64,000 bases of DNA from [Mycobacterium] zoologicum (GCF_020172665.1 NZ_CP083985.1:1161052-1225051), one strand, 5' to 3'; positions 44,149 to 54,283 are shown, counted from the stretch's first letter. Numbers and translations: made by a program. The notes: generated from the sequence alone by a model not told the origin.

Positions 44149-45027
44149 ATGAGCGAACCGCGATGGATCGACGTGGCCGCGCCCGAGGTGGCGCTCAAGG
44201 CGCTGAGCTGGGGCACGCCGGGCAATCCGGTGGCCTTGTGCCTGCACGGTTTTCCCGACACCGCCTACGGCTGGCGGCGGTTGGCGCCCCGGTTGGTGGC
44301 GGCGGGCTGGCACGTGGTGGCCCCGTTCATGCGCGGCTATGCGCCGTCGTCGATCCCGGCCGACGGGAGCTACCACATCGGTGCGCTGATGGACGACGCG
44401 TTGCGGGTGCTCGACGCTGTGGGCCGCACCGGCGGCGACGCGGTGATCGGTCACGACTGGGGTGCCATGGCGGCCACCGGGATCGCCGCACTGCCGGACA
44501 CCCCGTTCACCAAGGCGGTGATCATGTCGGTTCCCCCGCCCGCGGCACTGCGCCAGGCCGGGCTCGCCGTGGCGGGTCAGCTGCCGGCGCAGATGGTACG
44601 CAGCTGGTACATCGGCTATTTCCAGCTGCCGGGTCTGCCGGAGCGGTCCGCCTCCTGGGTGTTGCCGAGGCTGTGGCGGCGCTGGTCGCCGGGCTATGAC
44701 GCCGAGGAGGACCTGCGCCACATCGATGCCGCCATCGGGACGCCGGAGAGCTGGCGGGCCGCCCTTGGGCCCTACCGGGCGCTGCGCAGCGTCCGGGCGC
44801 CGGCCCGCTACGCCGATCTGCACCAGCACTGGCTGCAATTGCCGAAACTGCCGAGCCTGTACCTGCACGGGCGCACCGACGGCTGCATGTCGGCGGAGTT
44901 GGCGCGGTGGGTGGCCCCGGCGCTGCCCGACGGCAGTGCGGTGGCCGTGGTTGAGAATGCCGGGCACTTCCTGCAACTCGAGCAGCCCGACGAGGTGGCT
45001 GATCAGGTGCTGCACTTTCTTGCCTGA
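44149..45027 (+). CDS. Alpha/beta hydrolase, epoxide hydrolase type (EphC-like)
   Basis: This 292-aa protein carries HGFPDTAYGW (oxyanion HGFP motif) and GHDWGAM, where Asp is the nucleophile typical of epoxide hydrolases, and a catalytic His in NAGHFLQLEQPDEV. It should convert lipid or xenobiotic epoxides to diols. It corresponds in position to Rv1124 (ephC). It is divergent from the BpoB-like gene with a 50-base gap. The ATG start is the first of the conserved N-terminus. Confidence 0.87.
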   Translation: MSEPRWIDVAAPEVALKALSWGTPGNPVALCLHGFPDTAYGWRRLAPRLVAAGWHVVAPFMRGYAPSSIPADGSYHIGALMDDALRVLDAVGRTGGDAVIGHDWGAMAATGIAALPDTPFTKAVIMSVPPPAALRQAGLAVAGQLPAQMVRSWYIGYFQLPGLPERSASWVLPRLWRRWSPGYDAEEDLRHIDAAIGTPESWRAALGPYRALRSVRAPARYADLHQHWLQLPKLPSLYLHGRTDGCMSAELARWVAPALPDGSAVAVVENAGHFLQLEQPDEVADQVLHFLA

Positions 45028-45069
45028 TAAGCGGGGCCTGAGTTGAGGTCGGCGATGCGCGGAAACCCG

Positions 45070-46290
45070 ATGACCGCGATCGACGCGCAGTTCTACTGGA
45101 TGTCGGAGAAGATTCCCAGCGACCAGTTCCTGGTGTACGCCTTCGCCGGGGTGCCCGATCTCGGCGCCGCTGCCGCCGAGGTGCTCGGCCGCGCCCGGCT
45201 GAGCCCCGAGCTGACCATGCGGGTCGACGACGCCGGCGGGCTGCGCTACCCGCGCTGGGTGCCGTCGTCGGATCACCTCGGCGTCACCGCGCACCGGGTG
45301 CCCGGTGACAGCTGGGCGGGCTGCCTGGACGTCGTCGTGCGCCTCGCCGACGGCCAGGTCGACGCCTCCGTGGCGCCGTGGAAACTGCACCTGTTCGCCC
45401 CGGTGGACGGCATTCCCGGGCACCGCGGCCGCGGCACGGTGGTGGTGCTTCAGGTCGCGCACGCACTTGCCGACGGCGCGCGGGCCTCGGCGCTGGCTGC
45501 CTGGCTGTTCGGCCGGCCGGCACCGGTGCCGGCGGTGCAGTGGCCACACCGTGGATGTCTGCCGTTGCGCGCCGTGGTTGCCGCCCGCGAGCACCGCAGC
45601 CGGGTCGCCGACACCGGCGCCGGGGTACTCCCGGCGCCGGTGGGTGACCGGCCGCTCCTGTCCACCAACAATCGGCCGGCCGGGGTCCGCGCGCTGCGCA
45701 CCCTGGTGCGCCGACGCGCCGAACTGAGTGGGCCCACCGTCACCGTGGCGGTGCTCTGCGCGGTGTCGGAGGCGCTGGCGCAATACCTCGACGAGCCATG
45801 CGATGAGCTGGGCGCCGAGGTTCCGATGGCCAAATCCGGTGGCCGGCAAGCCAATAACCATTTCGGAAACATTCCGGTGGGGCTCTACCCGCGGTATGAC
45901 CGGGATACCCGCATCGAGGCGATCGCCGCCGACGTCGCCAACGGCCGGCTTCGTGCGGACCACTCCGCGACGGTGGCAGCCGACCGGGCGTTCGCGGCCA
46001 CACCGGCGGTGCTGCTGCGCTGGGGCGTGCAGAACTTCGACACGCAGGCCCGGCCGGCGCGGGTCACCGGCAACACCGTGGTGTCCAGCGTGTACCGCGG
46101 CGCAGCCGACCTGAGCTTCGGGGCGGCGCCGGTGGTGCTGACGACGGGGTTCCCGGCACTGTCGCCGGTCATGGGCCTGACCCATGGCGTGCACGGCATC
46201 GGCGACACCGTGGCGATCAGCGTGCACGCGGCTGCCTCGGCCATCACCGATATCGACGTCTATCTGCGTCTGCTGGACGCCGCACTGTAG
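45070..46290 (+). CDS. WS/DGAT-like acyltransferase family protein
   Basis: This 406-aa protein resembles condensation-type acyltransferases of the wax ester synthase/diacylglycerol acyltransferase group. It starts with MTAIDAQFYWMSEKIPSDQF, like the DGAT N-terminus, and carries VAHALADGARA, a variant of the HHxxxDG active-site motif in which the first His is replaced, and later NNHFGNIPVGL and a C-terminal GVHGIGDTVAISV segment. It corresponds to Rv1125. The changed motif leaves true TAG synthase activity uncertain. The ATG at 45070 is chosen to match the DGAT start; ATGs at 45043 and 45055 lie upstream. Confidence 0.72.
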   Translation: MTAIDAQFYWMSEKIPSDQFLVYAFAGVPDLGAAAAEVLGRARLSPELTMRVDDAGGLRYPRWVPSSDHLGVTAHRVPGDSWAGCLDVVVRLADGQVDASVAPWKLHLFAPVDGIPGHRGRGTVVVLQVAHALADGARASALAAWLFGRPAPVPAVQWPHRGCLPLRAVVAAREHRSRVADTGAGVLPAPVGDRPLLSTNNRPAGVRALRTLVRRRAELSGPTVTVAVLCAVSEALAQYLDEPCDELGAEVPMAKSGGRQANNHFGNIPVGLYPRYDRDTRIEAIAADVANGRLRADHSATVAADRAFAATPAVLLRWGVQNFDTQARPARVTGNTVVSSVYRGAADLSFGAAPVVLTTGFPALSPVMGLTHGVHGIGDTVAISVHAAASAITDIDVYLRLLDAAL

Positions 46291-46300
46291 GTTGGGGCGC

Positions 46301-46831
46301 ATGGTCACTGCTGCTGATGTCGCATTGCTGATCCTGCGTCTGGTGCTGGGCGTGTCGCTGGCGGCACATGGTTTCAACAAGTTCTTCGGAGGGGGACGCA
46401 TCCCGGGCACCGCGAGGTGGTTCGAGAGCATCGGGATGAAGTACGGCAAGTTCCAGGCGGTGACGGCGGCTGTCGCCGAGATCGCCGCCGGACTGGGCTT
46501 GGCCGTCGGGTTGCTCACCCCGATCACCGCCGCGGGCTTCGTGGCGCTGATGGCGGTGGCGGTGTGGACCGTGCACCGCAAGAACGGCTTCTTCATCATC
46601 AAGGAGGGCTGGGAGTACAACCTGGTGCTGGCCACCGGTGCCGTCACGGTCGCCATGCTCGGGCCCGGCCGGCTCAGCCTGGATCACCAGATCTTCTGCC
46701 ACTGCTGGGCCACCGGCTGGACCGGTCTGGCGATCTCGCTCGGCCTCGGGCTGGTCGGTGCCATTGGCCAGCTGGCGCTGTTCTACCGTCCGCCGGCCAA
46801 GCCGGACGCGCCGGCGGCGACCGGCGAGTAG
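46301..46831 (+). CDS. DoxX-family membrane protein
   Basis: This 176-aa protein has four membrane segments and the DoxX pattern (LILRLVLGVSLAAHGFNKFFGGG, FQAVTAAVAEIAAGLGLAVGLLTPI, EWEYN-like GWEYNLVLATGAVTVAMLGPGRLSLD). DoxX proteins act in membrane redox and thiol stress in mycobacteria (the SodA-DoxX-SseA complex). It follows the acyltransferase-like gene by 10 bases, so it is probably in the same operon. Its end overlaps the convergent prpR by 49 bases. Confidence 0.87.
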   Translation: MVTAADVALLILRLVLGVSLAAHGFNKFFGGGRIPGTARWFESIGMKYGKFQAVTAAVAEIAAGLGLAVGLLTPITAAGFVALMAVAVWTVHRKNGFFIIKEGWEYNLVLATGAVTVAMLGPGRLSLDHQIFCHCWATGWTGLAISLGLGLVGAIGQLALFYRPPAKPDAPAATGE

Positions 46832-48240
46832 GGCAGTCCGCTGCCGGCGTTCTCGTCGACGACGACCTGCCGGCCCAGGTAGGGGAACGCCCGCTGCGGG
46901 CAGGCTTCCCGGTCACAGATCTTGCAGCCCGCCCCGATCGGCACCACGGTGGCCTCGTCGTCGAGGGCGACCCCGGTGGAGTAGACGAGTTTTTCGGCGT
47001 GCGCCAGGTCGCAGCCCAGTCCGACGGCGAAGGTCTTGTGCCGGCCCAGGTAGCCGCGTCCCTCCGGTGGGGTGGTGGTGGCGATCCAGAAGTATTTGCG
47101 CCCGTCGGGCATCTGCGCGACCTGGGTGATGATCCGGCCGGGCTGGCTGAACGCGTCGTGCACCACCCACAGCGGACAGCTTCCGCCGACCCGGCTGAAG
47201 TGAAATGCGGTGGCCGACTGCCGTTTCGAGATGTTGCCGGCCTTGTCGGTGCGCACGAAGATGAACGGCACCCCGCGCTGGCCCGGTCGCTGCAGTGTCG
47301 AGAGCCGGTGACACACGGTCTCGAACCCGACCTCGAAACGGCGTCCCAGCAGGTCGATGTCGTAGCGCAGCTCGGTCGCGGAACGCTGAAACTGCCGATA
47401 CGGCAACAGGAACGCACCGGCGAAGTAGTTGGCCAACCCGATCTTGGCGACGCCGCGGGACTCCGGACTCAACGACTGGTCTTGCGCCACGATGTCGCTC
47501 AGCAGCTCGGCCTGGGTCAACAGTGCCAGTTGGGTGGCGAGCTGGAAGGCGCGCTGGCCCGCCAGCAGCCAGTGCGCGATGCGCAGCACTCGGGTCGCCG
47601 GATCGAAGACCCGTTTGGTCCCGGCCGGTAGGTCGTCGACGACCGCCACGGTGATGTCGAGCCGCTCGCTCATCAGTGTCGACAGCTGAATGTCCAAGCC
47701 GCCGAACCGCATCCCGCTGTCGATGAACAGTCTCTCGGCGGCATCGTCGAGCTCGCCGATGTAGTTGTTGCGGTCGTAGAAGAAGTCCCGGACCTCCTCG
47801 AACGGCATCGGGCGCGCCACGGTCTGCGCGGCGTCGCCGGAGACCCGTGACCGATAGGACTCCAATTCGTCTGTGGCGCCGCGTAGTTGGCGGTGCATGG
47901 TCAGCAGACTGTTTCCGATCTCGGGCATCCGCGCGACGAGTTCTTCGAGCTGGCTGTCGCTGGCGACGTGTTCGCCGGCGGTGGCGGTGAACATGTCGCG
48001 CAGGTCGGCCACCAGTCGGGCGTCGGCGTCGCCGGAGAAGTACTGCGCCGGCAGGCCGAACCGCTCGGTGAGCACCAACAGCACCGACACGGTGATCGGT
48101 CGTTGATCGTTCTCGAGCTGGTTGACGTAGCTGGTCGACAGGTTCAGCGTCCGTGCCAGTGCCACCTGGGTCAGGCCGCGCTCCTCACGCAGGCGTCGCA
48201 GCCGGGCCCCGGCGAAGGTCCGGGTGGTCGTGGGTGCCAT
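46783..48240 (-). CDS. prpR: Propionate metabolism regulator PrpR (RamB family)
   Basis: This 485-aa regulator has an XRE helix-turn-helix at residues ~12-65 (LREERGLTQVALARTLNLSTSYVNQLEN), an ImmA/IrrE-like central region and a C-terminal domain with clustered cysteines (GLGCDLAH, GAGCKICDREACPQRA) suited to bind an iron-sulphur cluster, as shown for M. tuberculosis PrpR (Rv1129c), which senses propionyl-CoA. It is divergent from prpDBC, which it should activate, and motifs of the RamB/PrpR type (TTTGCAA) lie between them. Length and start fit the family. Confidence 0.93.
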   Translation of the reverse strand: MAPTTTRTFAGARLRRLREERGLTQVALARTLNLSTSYVNQLENDQRPITVSVLLVLTERFGLPAQYFSGDADARLVADLRDMFTATAGEHVASDSQLEELVARMPEIGNSLLTMHRQLRGATDELESYRSRVSGDAAQTVARPMPFEEVRDFFYDRNNYIGELDDAAERLFIDSGMRFGGLDIQLSTLMSERLDITVAVVDDLPAGTKRVFDPATRVLRIAHWLLAGQRAFQLATQLALLTQAELLSDIVAQDQSLSPESRGVAKIGLANYFAGAFLLPYRQFQRSATELRYDIDLLGRRFEVGFETVCHRLSTLQRPGQRGVPFIFVRTDKAGNISKRQSATAFHFSRVGGSCPLWVVHDAFSQPGRIITQVAQMPDGRKYFWIATTTPPEGRGYLGRHKTFAVGLGCDLAHAEKLVYSTGVALDDEATVVPIGAGCKICDREACPQRAFPYLGRQVVVDENAGSGLPYSPVAAGASGLAGGR

Positions 48241-48265
48241 GTGAGGCAGCTTAGTCGTTCATCGC

Positions 48266-48284
48266 ATTCGCAAGGTTTGCAATT
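48266..48284. promoter_or_regulatory. PrpR/RamB-type operator
   Basis: ATTCGCAA (48266-48273) and TTTGCAATT (48276-48284) are adjacent copies of the TTTGCAAA-like element recognised by RamB/PrpR regulators. They lie 26 bases from the prpR start and about 80 bases from prpD, so one site may serve both divergent promoters. Confidence 0.6.
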
Positions 48285-48360
48285 CCACCGGACTTAGGAC
48301 GCATTAATACGCATTTCCAGTGTATACCGGGGTAGGACTCTCGTGCGTAGGGTGTGGATT

Positions 48361-49866
48361 ATGCAGCTACATGACGTGAAGACCCACCGCAGCGCCGAAG
48401 ACTTCCCCCGCTCCGAGCACCTCGCTTGGAAGATCGCGGAGGTGGCTGCGGACCCGGTGGCCGTCCCCGACGACACCGCGGCGATGGTGATCAACCGGAT
48501 CATCGACAACGCCGCCGTCAGTGCGGCCTCGGTGCTGCGCCGGCCGGTGACCGTGGCCCGCCGGCAGGCTCAGGCACACCCGTCCGAGCCGGGTGCTGCG
48601 GTCTTCGGCATCGAGGGCACCTACTCGGCGGAGTGGGCGGCCTGGGCCAACGGCACCGCGGTGCGCGAACTGGACTTCCACGACACCTTCTTGGCTGCCG
48701 AGTACTCGCACCCCGGCGACAACATCCCGCCGCTGGTGGCGGTCGCGCAACAGCTGGGGCTCTCCGGCGCAGACCTGATCCGCGGTCTGGCCACCGCCTA
48801 CGAGATTCAGGTCGACCTGGTCAAGGGAATCTGCCTGCACGAGCACAAGATCGACCACGTCGCCCACCTGGGCCCGTCGGTGGCCGCCGGCATCGGCACC
48901 ATGCTGAAGCTGGACCCCGAGATCATCTACCAGGCGGTCGGGCAGGCGCTGCACCTGACCACCGCTACCCGCCAGTCCCGCAAGGGCCTGATCTCCAGCT
49001 GGAAGGCCTTCGCGCCGGCGTGGGCCGCAAAGGTGGGCATCGAGGCCGTGGACCGGGCGATGCGCGGCGAGGGTGCCCCGGCCCCCATCTGGGAGGGCGA
49101 AGACGGGGTGATCGCCTGGCTGCTGTCGGGCAAGGACCACACCTACCAGGTGCCGCTGCCCGGCCCCGGCGAGGCCAAGCGCGGAATCCTGGACACCTAC
49201 ACCAAGGAGTACTCCGCGGAATATCAGAGCCAGGCTCTGATCGATCTGGCCCGCCGGCTCCGGGGGCGGATCGGTGACCTGAACCAGGTGGCCACGATCG
49301 TCCTGCACACCAGCCACCACACCCACTACGTGATCGGCACCGGCTCGGGCGACCCGCAGAAGTTCGATCCGGACGCCTCGCGGGAGACCCTGGACCACTC
49401 GGTGATGTACATCTTCGCGGTCGCCCTGCAGGACGGCAGCTGGCACCACGTCCGGTCGTACTCCCCGGAGCGCGCCCACCGCCCGGACACCATCGAGCTG
49501 TGGCGCAAGATCTCCACCGTCGAGGACCCGGAGTGGACCCGGCGCTACCACTCCACCGACCCGAACGAAAAGGCCTTCGGTGCCCGCGCCGAGGTCACGC
49601 TGGCCGGCGGCGAAGTGATCACCGACGAGCTGGCGATCGCCGACGCGCACCCGCTGGGGGCCCGGCCGTTCGAGCGCAAGCAGTACATCGGCAAGTTCAC
49701 CGAACTCGCCGAGGGGATTGTGACCGTGGGGGAGCAGGAGCGGTTCCTGGCCGCAGCAGAGGGGGTGGCGCGCCTCGCCGGTTCGGATCTCCGTGGACTG
49801 AACATCGTCGTCGAGCCCGCGGTGTTGGGCCAGGCGCCCGCCACGCCCGACGGGATCTTCCGGTGA
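48361..49866 (+). CDS. prpD: 2-methylcitrate dehydratase
   Basis: PrpD dehydrates 2-methylcitrate to 2-methyl-cis-aconitate in the methylcitrate cycle, which disposes of propionyl-CoA from cholesterol, odd-chain and branched lipids. The 501-aa MmgE/PrpD protein has an all-alpha N-terminal domain ([22 protein letters not shown]), [23 protein letters not shown] and [19 protein letters not shown]. The ATG at 48361 follows a short leader; the gene is divergent from prpR. Its stop overlaps prpB as GTGA. It corresponds to Rv1130. Confidence 0.95.
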   Translation: MQLHDVKTHRSAEDFPRSEHLAWKIAEVAADPVAVPDDTAAMVINRIIDNAAVSAASVLRRPVTVARRQAQAHPSEPGAAVFGIEGTYSAEWAAWANGTAVRELDFHDTFLAAEYSHPGDNIPPLVAVAQQLGLSGADLIRGLATAYEIQVDLVKGICLHEHKIDHVAHLGPSVAAGIGTMLKLDPEIIYQAVGQALHLTTATRQSRKGLISSWKAFAPAWAAKVGIEAVDRAMRGEGAPAPIWEGEDGVIAWLLSGKDHTYQVPLPGPGEAKRGILDTYTKEYSAEYQSQALIDLARRLRGRIGDLNQVATIVLHTSHHTHYVIGTGSGDPQKFDPDASRETLDHSVMYIFAVALQDGSWHHVRSYSPERAHRPDTIELWRKISTVEDPEWTRRYHSTDPNEKAFGARAEVTLAGGEVITDELAIADAHPLGARPFERKQYIGKFTELAEGIVTVGEQERFLAAAEGVARLAGSDLRGLNIVVEPAVLGQAPATPDGIFR

Positions 49867-50780
49867 GTGGGCTGCTCGGAGCGACCGCGGCCCCGTCGGA
49901 CAAGCGGGCAGCATTTCGGGCCGGACTGCAATCCGGTCGGCTGCAACGGTTCCCGGGGGCGTTCTCGCCGCTGGTGGCCAAGCTGGTGGCCGAGATCGGA
50001 TTCGAGGGCGTCTATGTCTCCGGCGCGGCGCTCTCGGCCGACCTGGGGCTACCGGACATCGGGCTGACCACGCTGACCGAGGTCGCCGGGCGCGGCGCGC
50101 AGATCGCCGCGGTCACCGACCTGCCCACCCTGATCGACACCGACACCGGCTTCGGCGAGCCGATGAACGCCGCGCGCACCATCGCGGTGCTCGAAGACGC
50201 CGGGCTGGCGGGCTGTCACCTCGAAGACCAGGTCAACCCGAAACGCTGCGGACACCTTGACGGCAAGGCGGTGGTGCCGACGGCCGAGATGGTCAAGCGG
50301 CTGCGGGCCGCGGTCGCCGCGCGCCGGGACCCGGAGTTCGTCATCTGCGCCCGCACCGATGCCGCCGGCATCGAAGGGCTTTCGGCCGCGATCGATCGGG
50401 CCAAGGCCTACGCCGACGCCGGAGCGGACCTGATCTTCACCGAAGCACTTTCCGGGCCAAGCGAATTCGAGCGGTTCCGGGCCGCCGTGGACATCCCGCT
50501 GCTGGCCAACATGACCGAGTTCGGCAAGTCGGAGCTGCTCACCGTTGCTCAACTGATGGACCTCGGCTATAACGCCGTCATCTACCCGGTCACCACGCTG
50601 CGGCTGGCGATGTTCGCCGTCGAGGCCGGTATCCGGGAAATCGACACGGCCGGAACGCAATCCGGGTTACTGGAGAAGATGCAGCACCGCAGCCGGCTGT
50701 ACGAGCTGCTGCGCTACGCCGACTACAACCAGTTCGATTCGGAGATTTTCAACTTCACTACTGAGGGAGGCCGGCGATGA
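49863..50780 (+). CDS. prpB: 2-methylisocitrate lyase
   Basis: This 305-aa isocitrate lyase superfamily enzyme cleaves 2-methylisocitrate to pyruvate and succinate. It carries the superfamily signature KRCGH with the catalytic Cys near residue 124, the metal-binding DTDTGFGEP and EDQ residues, and ICARTDAAG. It starts at a GTG overlapping the prpD stop and ends overlapping prpC by 4 bases (ATGA), so three genes are coupled. M. tuberculosis lacks prpB and uses isocitrate lyase instead, so the complete set here differs. Confidence 0.95.
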   Translation: MSGLLGATAAPSDKRAAFRAGLQSGRLQRFPGAFSPLVAKLVAEIGFEGVYVSGAALSADLGLPDIGLTTLTEVAGRGAQIAAVTDLPTLIDTDTGFGEPMNAARTIAVLEDAGLAGCHLEDQVNPKRCGHLDGKAVVPTAEMVKRLRAAVAARRDPEFVICARTDAAGIEGLSAAIDRAKAYADAGADLIFTEALSGPSEFERFRAAVDIPLLANMTEFGKSELLTVAQLMDLGYNAVIYPVTTLRLAMFAVEAGIREIDTAGTQSGLLEKMQHRSRLYELLRYADYNQFDSEIFNFTTEGGRR

Positions 50781-51895
50781 CCACCGCGGACATTCACAAG
50801 GGACTCGCCGGGGTCGTCGTCGACACCACCGCCATCTCCAAGGTGGTGCCCGAGACCAACTCGTTGACCTACCGCGGTTACCCGGTTCAGGACTTGGCCG
50901 CGCGTGTGAGCTTTGAGCAGGTCGCCTACCTGCTCTGGCACGGTGAACTGCCCACCGACGCCGAGCTGGCACAGTTCTGCCAGCGCGAGCGCGCCGCCCG
51001 GCGGGTGGACCGGTCGCTGCTGTCGCTGGTGGACAGGCTTCCGGAGAACTGCCATCCGATGGATGTGGTGCGCACCGCGATCAGCTACCTGGGCGCCGAG
51101 GACCCGTCCGAGGATGACCCGGCCGAGTCGGCGAACTTCGCCAAGGCACTGAGGATGTTCGCGGTGTTGCCGACGATCGTCGCGGCCGACATGCGCCGCC
51201 GCCGCGGCTTGGACCCGATCGCACCGCACAGCCACCTCGGCTACGCCGAGAACTTCCTGCGGATGTGCTTCGGCGAGGTTCCCGAGCCGGTCATCGTGGA
51301 GGCGTTCGAGCAGTCCATGATCCTCTACGCCGAGCACAGCTTCAACGCGTCCACCTTCGCCGCGCGGGTGGTCACCTCCACGCAGTCCGACATCTACAGT
51401 GCTGTCACCGCGGCCATCGGCGCACTCAAGGGTTCGCTGCACGGCGGGGCCAACGAGGCGGTCATGCACGACATGATCGAGATCGGTGAGCCGGCCAAGG
51501 CCGCGGAGTGGCTGCACGGCAAGCTGTCTCGCAAGGACAAGGTGATGGGCTTCGGGCACCGGGTGTACAAGCACGGTGACTCCCGGGTGCCGACGATGAA
51601 GGCCGCCCTGGAACGGGTCGCGGCGGCCCGCGACGGACAGCGCTGGTTGGACATCTACCGCATCCTGGAGACCGAGATGTTCGCCGCCACCGGCATCAAA
51701 CCCAACCTGGACTTCCCAACCGGGCCGGCCTACTACCTGATGGGCTTCGACATCCCGATGTTCACCCCGCTGTTCGTGATGAGCCGCATCACCGGGTGGA
51801 CCGCCCACATCATGGAGCAGACCGCGGCCAACGCGCTGATACGTCCGCTCAGTGCCTATTCGGGTCAGGCGCAGCGCGCACTCGACGCCGGCTGA
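50777..51895 (+). CDS. prpC: 2-methylcitrate synthase
   Basis: This 372-aa citrate-synthase-family enzyme condenses propionyl-CoA with oxaloacetate. Motifs include the HSHLGYAENFLRMCFG and LHGGANEAVM segments (with the first catalytic His) and VMGFGHRVYKHGDSR (second His), and the catalytic Asp lies in KPNLDFPTGPAYYLMG. It corresponds to Rv1131 (prpC/gltA1). The ATG overlaps the prpB stop. The length is typical for methylcitrate synthase and shorter than that of primary citrate synthases. Confidence 0.95.
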   Translation: MTTADIHKGLAGVVVDTTAISKVVPETNSLTYRGYPVQDLAARVSFEQVAYLLWHGELPTDAELAQFCQRERAARRVDRSLLSLVDRLPENCHPMDVVRTAISYLGAEDPSEDDPAESANFAKALRMFAVLPTIVAADMRRRRGLDPIAPHSHLGYAENFLRMCFGEVPEPVIVEAFEQSMILYAEHSFNASTFAARVVTSTQSDIYSAVTAAIGALKGSLHGGANEAVMHDMIEIGEPAKAAEWLHGKLSRKDKVMGFGHRVYKHGDSRVPTMKAALERVAAARDGQRWLDIYRILETEMFAATGIKPNLDFPTGPAYYLMGFDIPMFTPLFVMSRITGWTAHIMEQTAANALIRPLSAYSGQAQRALDAG

Positions 51896-51921
51896 GGCCC
51901 GGCGGGGGCTACCATCCGGGA

Positions 51922-53082
51922 ATGTCGCAACTGTTCCCCGATTACCGCCCGCTCTGGGAGACCGACCAGCACCGCGAACTGCGTAAGCACACCGCGGATT
52001 TCCTGCGCAAGGAGTCGACGCCGCACCAGGAACGCTGGGTCGCCCAGCACGGGGTGGACCGTGAGTTCTGGAACAAGGCCGGCGACGCCGGGCTGCTGGG
52101 CCTGGATCTGCCCGAGGAGTTCGGCGGCGCCGCCGGCGATTACGCCATGCACTGCGTGGTGCAGGAAGAACTGGTCTACGCCCACGACCAGTGCTTCGGA
52201 TTCTCGGTGCACTCGCCGATCGTCGCGCACTACCTGTACGCCTACGGCAACGACGAACAACGCAAACGCTGGCTGCCCAAGGTCATCAGTGGCGAGGCGG
52301 TGCTGGCCATCGCGATGACCGAGCCGGGTACCGGATCGGATCTGCAGTCGGTGCGCACCACCGCAGTGCGCGACGGCGACGACTACGTGATCAACGGATC
52401 GAAGACGTTCATCTCCAACGGAACTCACTGCGATCTGCTGGTGATCGTCGCCAAGACCGACCCGTCCCAGGGGGCGGCCGGGGTGTCGCTGATCGTCGCC
52501 GAGACAGATGGCCTGCCCGGCTTCGAGCGGGGCCGGGTGCTGGCCAAGATCGGCCAGCACGGCCAGGACACCCGGGAGCTGTTCTTCACCGACATGCGGG
52601 TGCCGGTCGCCAACCTGCTCGGCGAGAAGGAGGGGCTGGGCTTTTACCAGCTCATGGACCAGCTGGCCCGCGAACGGCTGATCATCGCGACGCTGTGCGC
52701 GGCGCTGGCCGAGTCCGCGGTGCTGGAGGCCATCCGGTACTCCAAGGAACGTGAGGCGTTCGGCCGGCCGATCGGTAACTTTCAGCACACCAAATTCGTG
52801 CTGGCCGAATGCAAGACGGAGACGCTGGCGATCAAGACGCTGGTCGACTACGCGATCAGCCAGTACGTCGGCGGCAAGAACGACCCGATGACCGCGTCGA
52901 TGGCCAAACTGTTCGCCGCCGAGAAATCCGACCAGGTGGTCGACAAGTGCCTGCAGATCTTCGGTGGCTACGGCTACATGGCCGAATATCCGATCGCCAA
53001 CATGTACACCGGGTCGCGGGTGAACCGGATCTACGGCGGCACCAGCGAGATCATGAAGGAGATCATCAGCCGATCGCTGTGA
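51922..53082 (+). CDS. Acyl-CoA dehydrogenase
   Basis: This 386-aa FAD enzyme oxidises acyl-CoA thioesters at the alpha-beta position. N-terminal, beta-barrel (IAMTEPGTGSDLQSVRTTA) and C-terminal (GGYGYMAEYPIANMYTGSRVNRIYGGTSEIMKEII) domains are complete. The usual Glu of medium-chain enzymes in the RIYxGT motif is Gly, whereas a Glu in LEAIRYSKER sits where long-chain and isovaleryl-type enzymes place the base, so this is probably of that class. It lies 26 bases after prpC and may be co-expressed, though its function is distinct. Its 3' end overlaps the convergent P450 by 17 bases. Confidence 0.9.
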   Translation: MSQLFPDYRPLWETDQHRELRKHTADFLRKESTPHQERWVAQHGVDREFWNKAGDAGLLGLDLPEEFGGAAGDYAMHCVVQEELVYAHDQCFGFSVHSPIVAHYLYAYGNDEQRKRWLPKVISGEAVLAIAMTEPGTGSDLQSVRTTAVRDGDDYVINGSKTFISNGTHCDLLVIVAKTDPSQGAAGVSLIVAETDGLPGFERGRVLAKIGQHGQDTRELFFTDMRVPVANLLGEKEGLGFYQLMDQLARERLIIATLCAALAESAVLEAIRYSKEREAFGRPIGNFQHTKFVLAECKTETLAIKTLVDYAISQYVGGKNDPMTASMAKLFAAEKSDQVVDKCLQIFGGYGYMAEYPIANMYTGSRVNRIYGGTSEIMKEIISRSL

Positions 53083-54283
53083 GCTCCAGGCGCTCGAGCC
53101 GGCGCACCAGCAGGCTGGGCAGCCAGCGGCTCTCCGGCGCGATCCCGATATGCGAGGTGCGCGTCAGCAGTTCGCCGATAACGATCTTCGCTTCGAGGCG
53201 CGCCAGGGCGGCGCCGACGCAGAAGTGCGCGCCCTTGCCGAAGGCCAGGTGACTTGTTGTGCGGTCCAGCCGAAATTGGTCGGGCTCGGCGAAACGTGCC
53301 GGGTCCCGATTCGCCGCACCCCACAGCAACAGCAGACGGGACCCGGCCGGCAGATCGACCCCGCCAAGGCTGGTGTCGCGGCGGACGTGCCGGTAGTGAC
53401 CGCGGAACGGAGACTCGCACCGCAGCACTTCTTCGAGGAAGGGGCCCAACAACTCCGGTGACTCGCGGACCCTGCGCTGGATCTCCGGGCGCGTCGCTAA
53501 CGTCCAGGCGGCCGAACCGATCAGCGACGCGGTCGATTCGCCGCCGGCGCTGAACAGGGTGATCATCATGACCTGGGCGGTAACGGTGTCGAGTGCGCCG
53601 GAGGCGCATGCGGTGGCCAGCTCGCCGAGCAGGTTGTCTTGCGGGTCGGCGGCCGCCCGCTGGAAGTGGTCGGCGATGTAGCCGCTGAGTTCCATCACGG
53701 CCACACCCGAGGCGGCCAGATCCTCGGCGCTGACCAGCCCCTCCAACAGCTGGGTGCCCGCATAACCCCAGTGCACCAACTGGTCGACGTCCGCGTCGGG
53801 AACCCCGATCAGCCGCGCCACGATCGTCATCGGCAGCCGGTTGGCGACGGTGCCCATCCACTCGATGTGTCCGTCGCGGAATCCGCCATGCCAACACCGG
53901 TCCATCGTCTCGCCGATGAACGGCTCCAAAGCGCGGATGCGCTTGGCCGCCAGCTGCGGTACCAGCATCTTGCGGTGCGCGGCGTGCGCCGGGTCGTCGG
54001 CGGTGGCCAGCACCTGGGTGGGCTCGTCGAGTCCGGGCATCGGGAAGGTGGCCACCGTGCCGTCGGCTTGATACAGCATCGTGCCGGTCAGGTTCGAGGA
54101 GAAATCCGCAGGCCGGTCGAGCGCCTCGACGATGGCGTCCCAGCTGCACACCGCATAGAACCCGGACTCGCCGACGGCGTGCACCGGCCCGTCGTCCAGC
54201 ATCCGCTCATAGAGCGGGTACGGGTCCTGGATACTTGCGTCGTTGAACAGTTCAAGGCCGATCGCGCCCATTCTGACCGTCAT
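53066..54283 (-). CDS. Cytochrome P450
   Basis: This 405-aa soluble bacterial-type P450 has the I-helix AGGEST (residues 246-251), the ExxR pair Glu285-Arg288, and the heme-binding FGKGAHFCVG with Cys355 as thiolate ligand. It needs a ferredoxin partner not seen nearby. The substrate is unknown; the neighbourhood of fatty-acid/sterol genes suggests a lipid-type substrate. It is divergent from a TetR regulator, whose operator palindromes lie between them. The family number was not assigned. Confidence 0.93.
   Translation of the reverse strand: MTVRMGAIGLELFNDASIQDPYPLYERMLDDGPVHAVGESGFYAVCSWDAIVEALDRPADFSSNLTGTMLYQADGTVATFPMPGLDEPTQVLATADDPAHAAHRKMLVPQLAAKRIRALEPFIGETMDRCWHGGFRDGHIEWMGTVANRLPMTIVARLIGVPDADVDQLVHWGYAGTQLLEGLVSAEDLAASGVAVMELSGYIADHFQRAAADPQDNLLGELATACASGALDTVTAQVMMITLFSAGGESTASLIGSAAWTLATRPEIQRRVRESPELLGPFLEEVLRCESPFRGHYRHVRRDTSLGGVDLPAGSRLLLLWGAANRDPARFAEPDQFRLDRTTSHLAFGKGAHFCVGAALARLEAKIVIGELLTRTSHIGIAPESRWLPSLLVRRLERLELTAIG

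Noticed and set aside
44098..46656. Reverse frame of 852 codons opposite the epoxide hydrolase and acyltransferase-like genes
   Set aside because: Both forward genes have recognisable catalytic motifs; the reverse frame is Arg/Gly/His-rich with no domain and is an antisense shadow.
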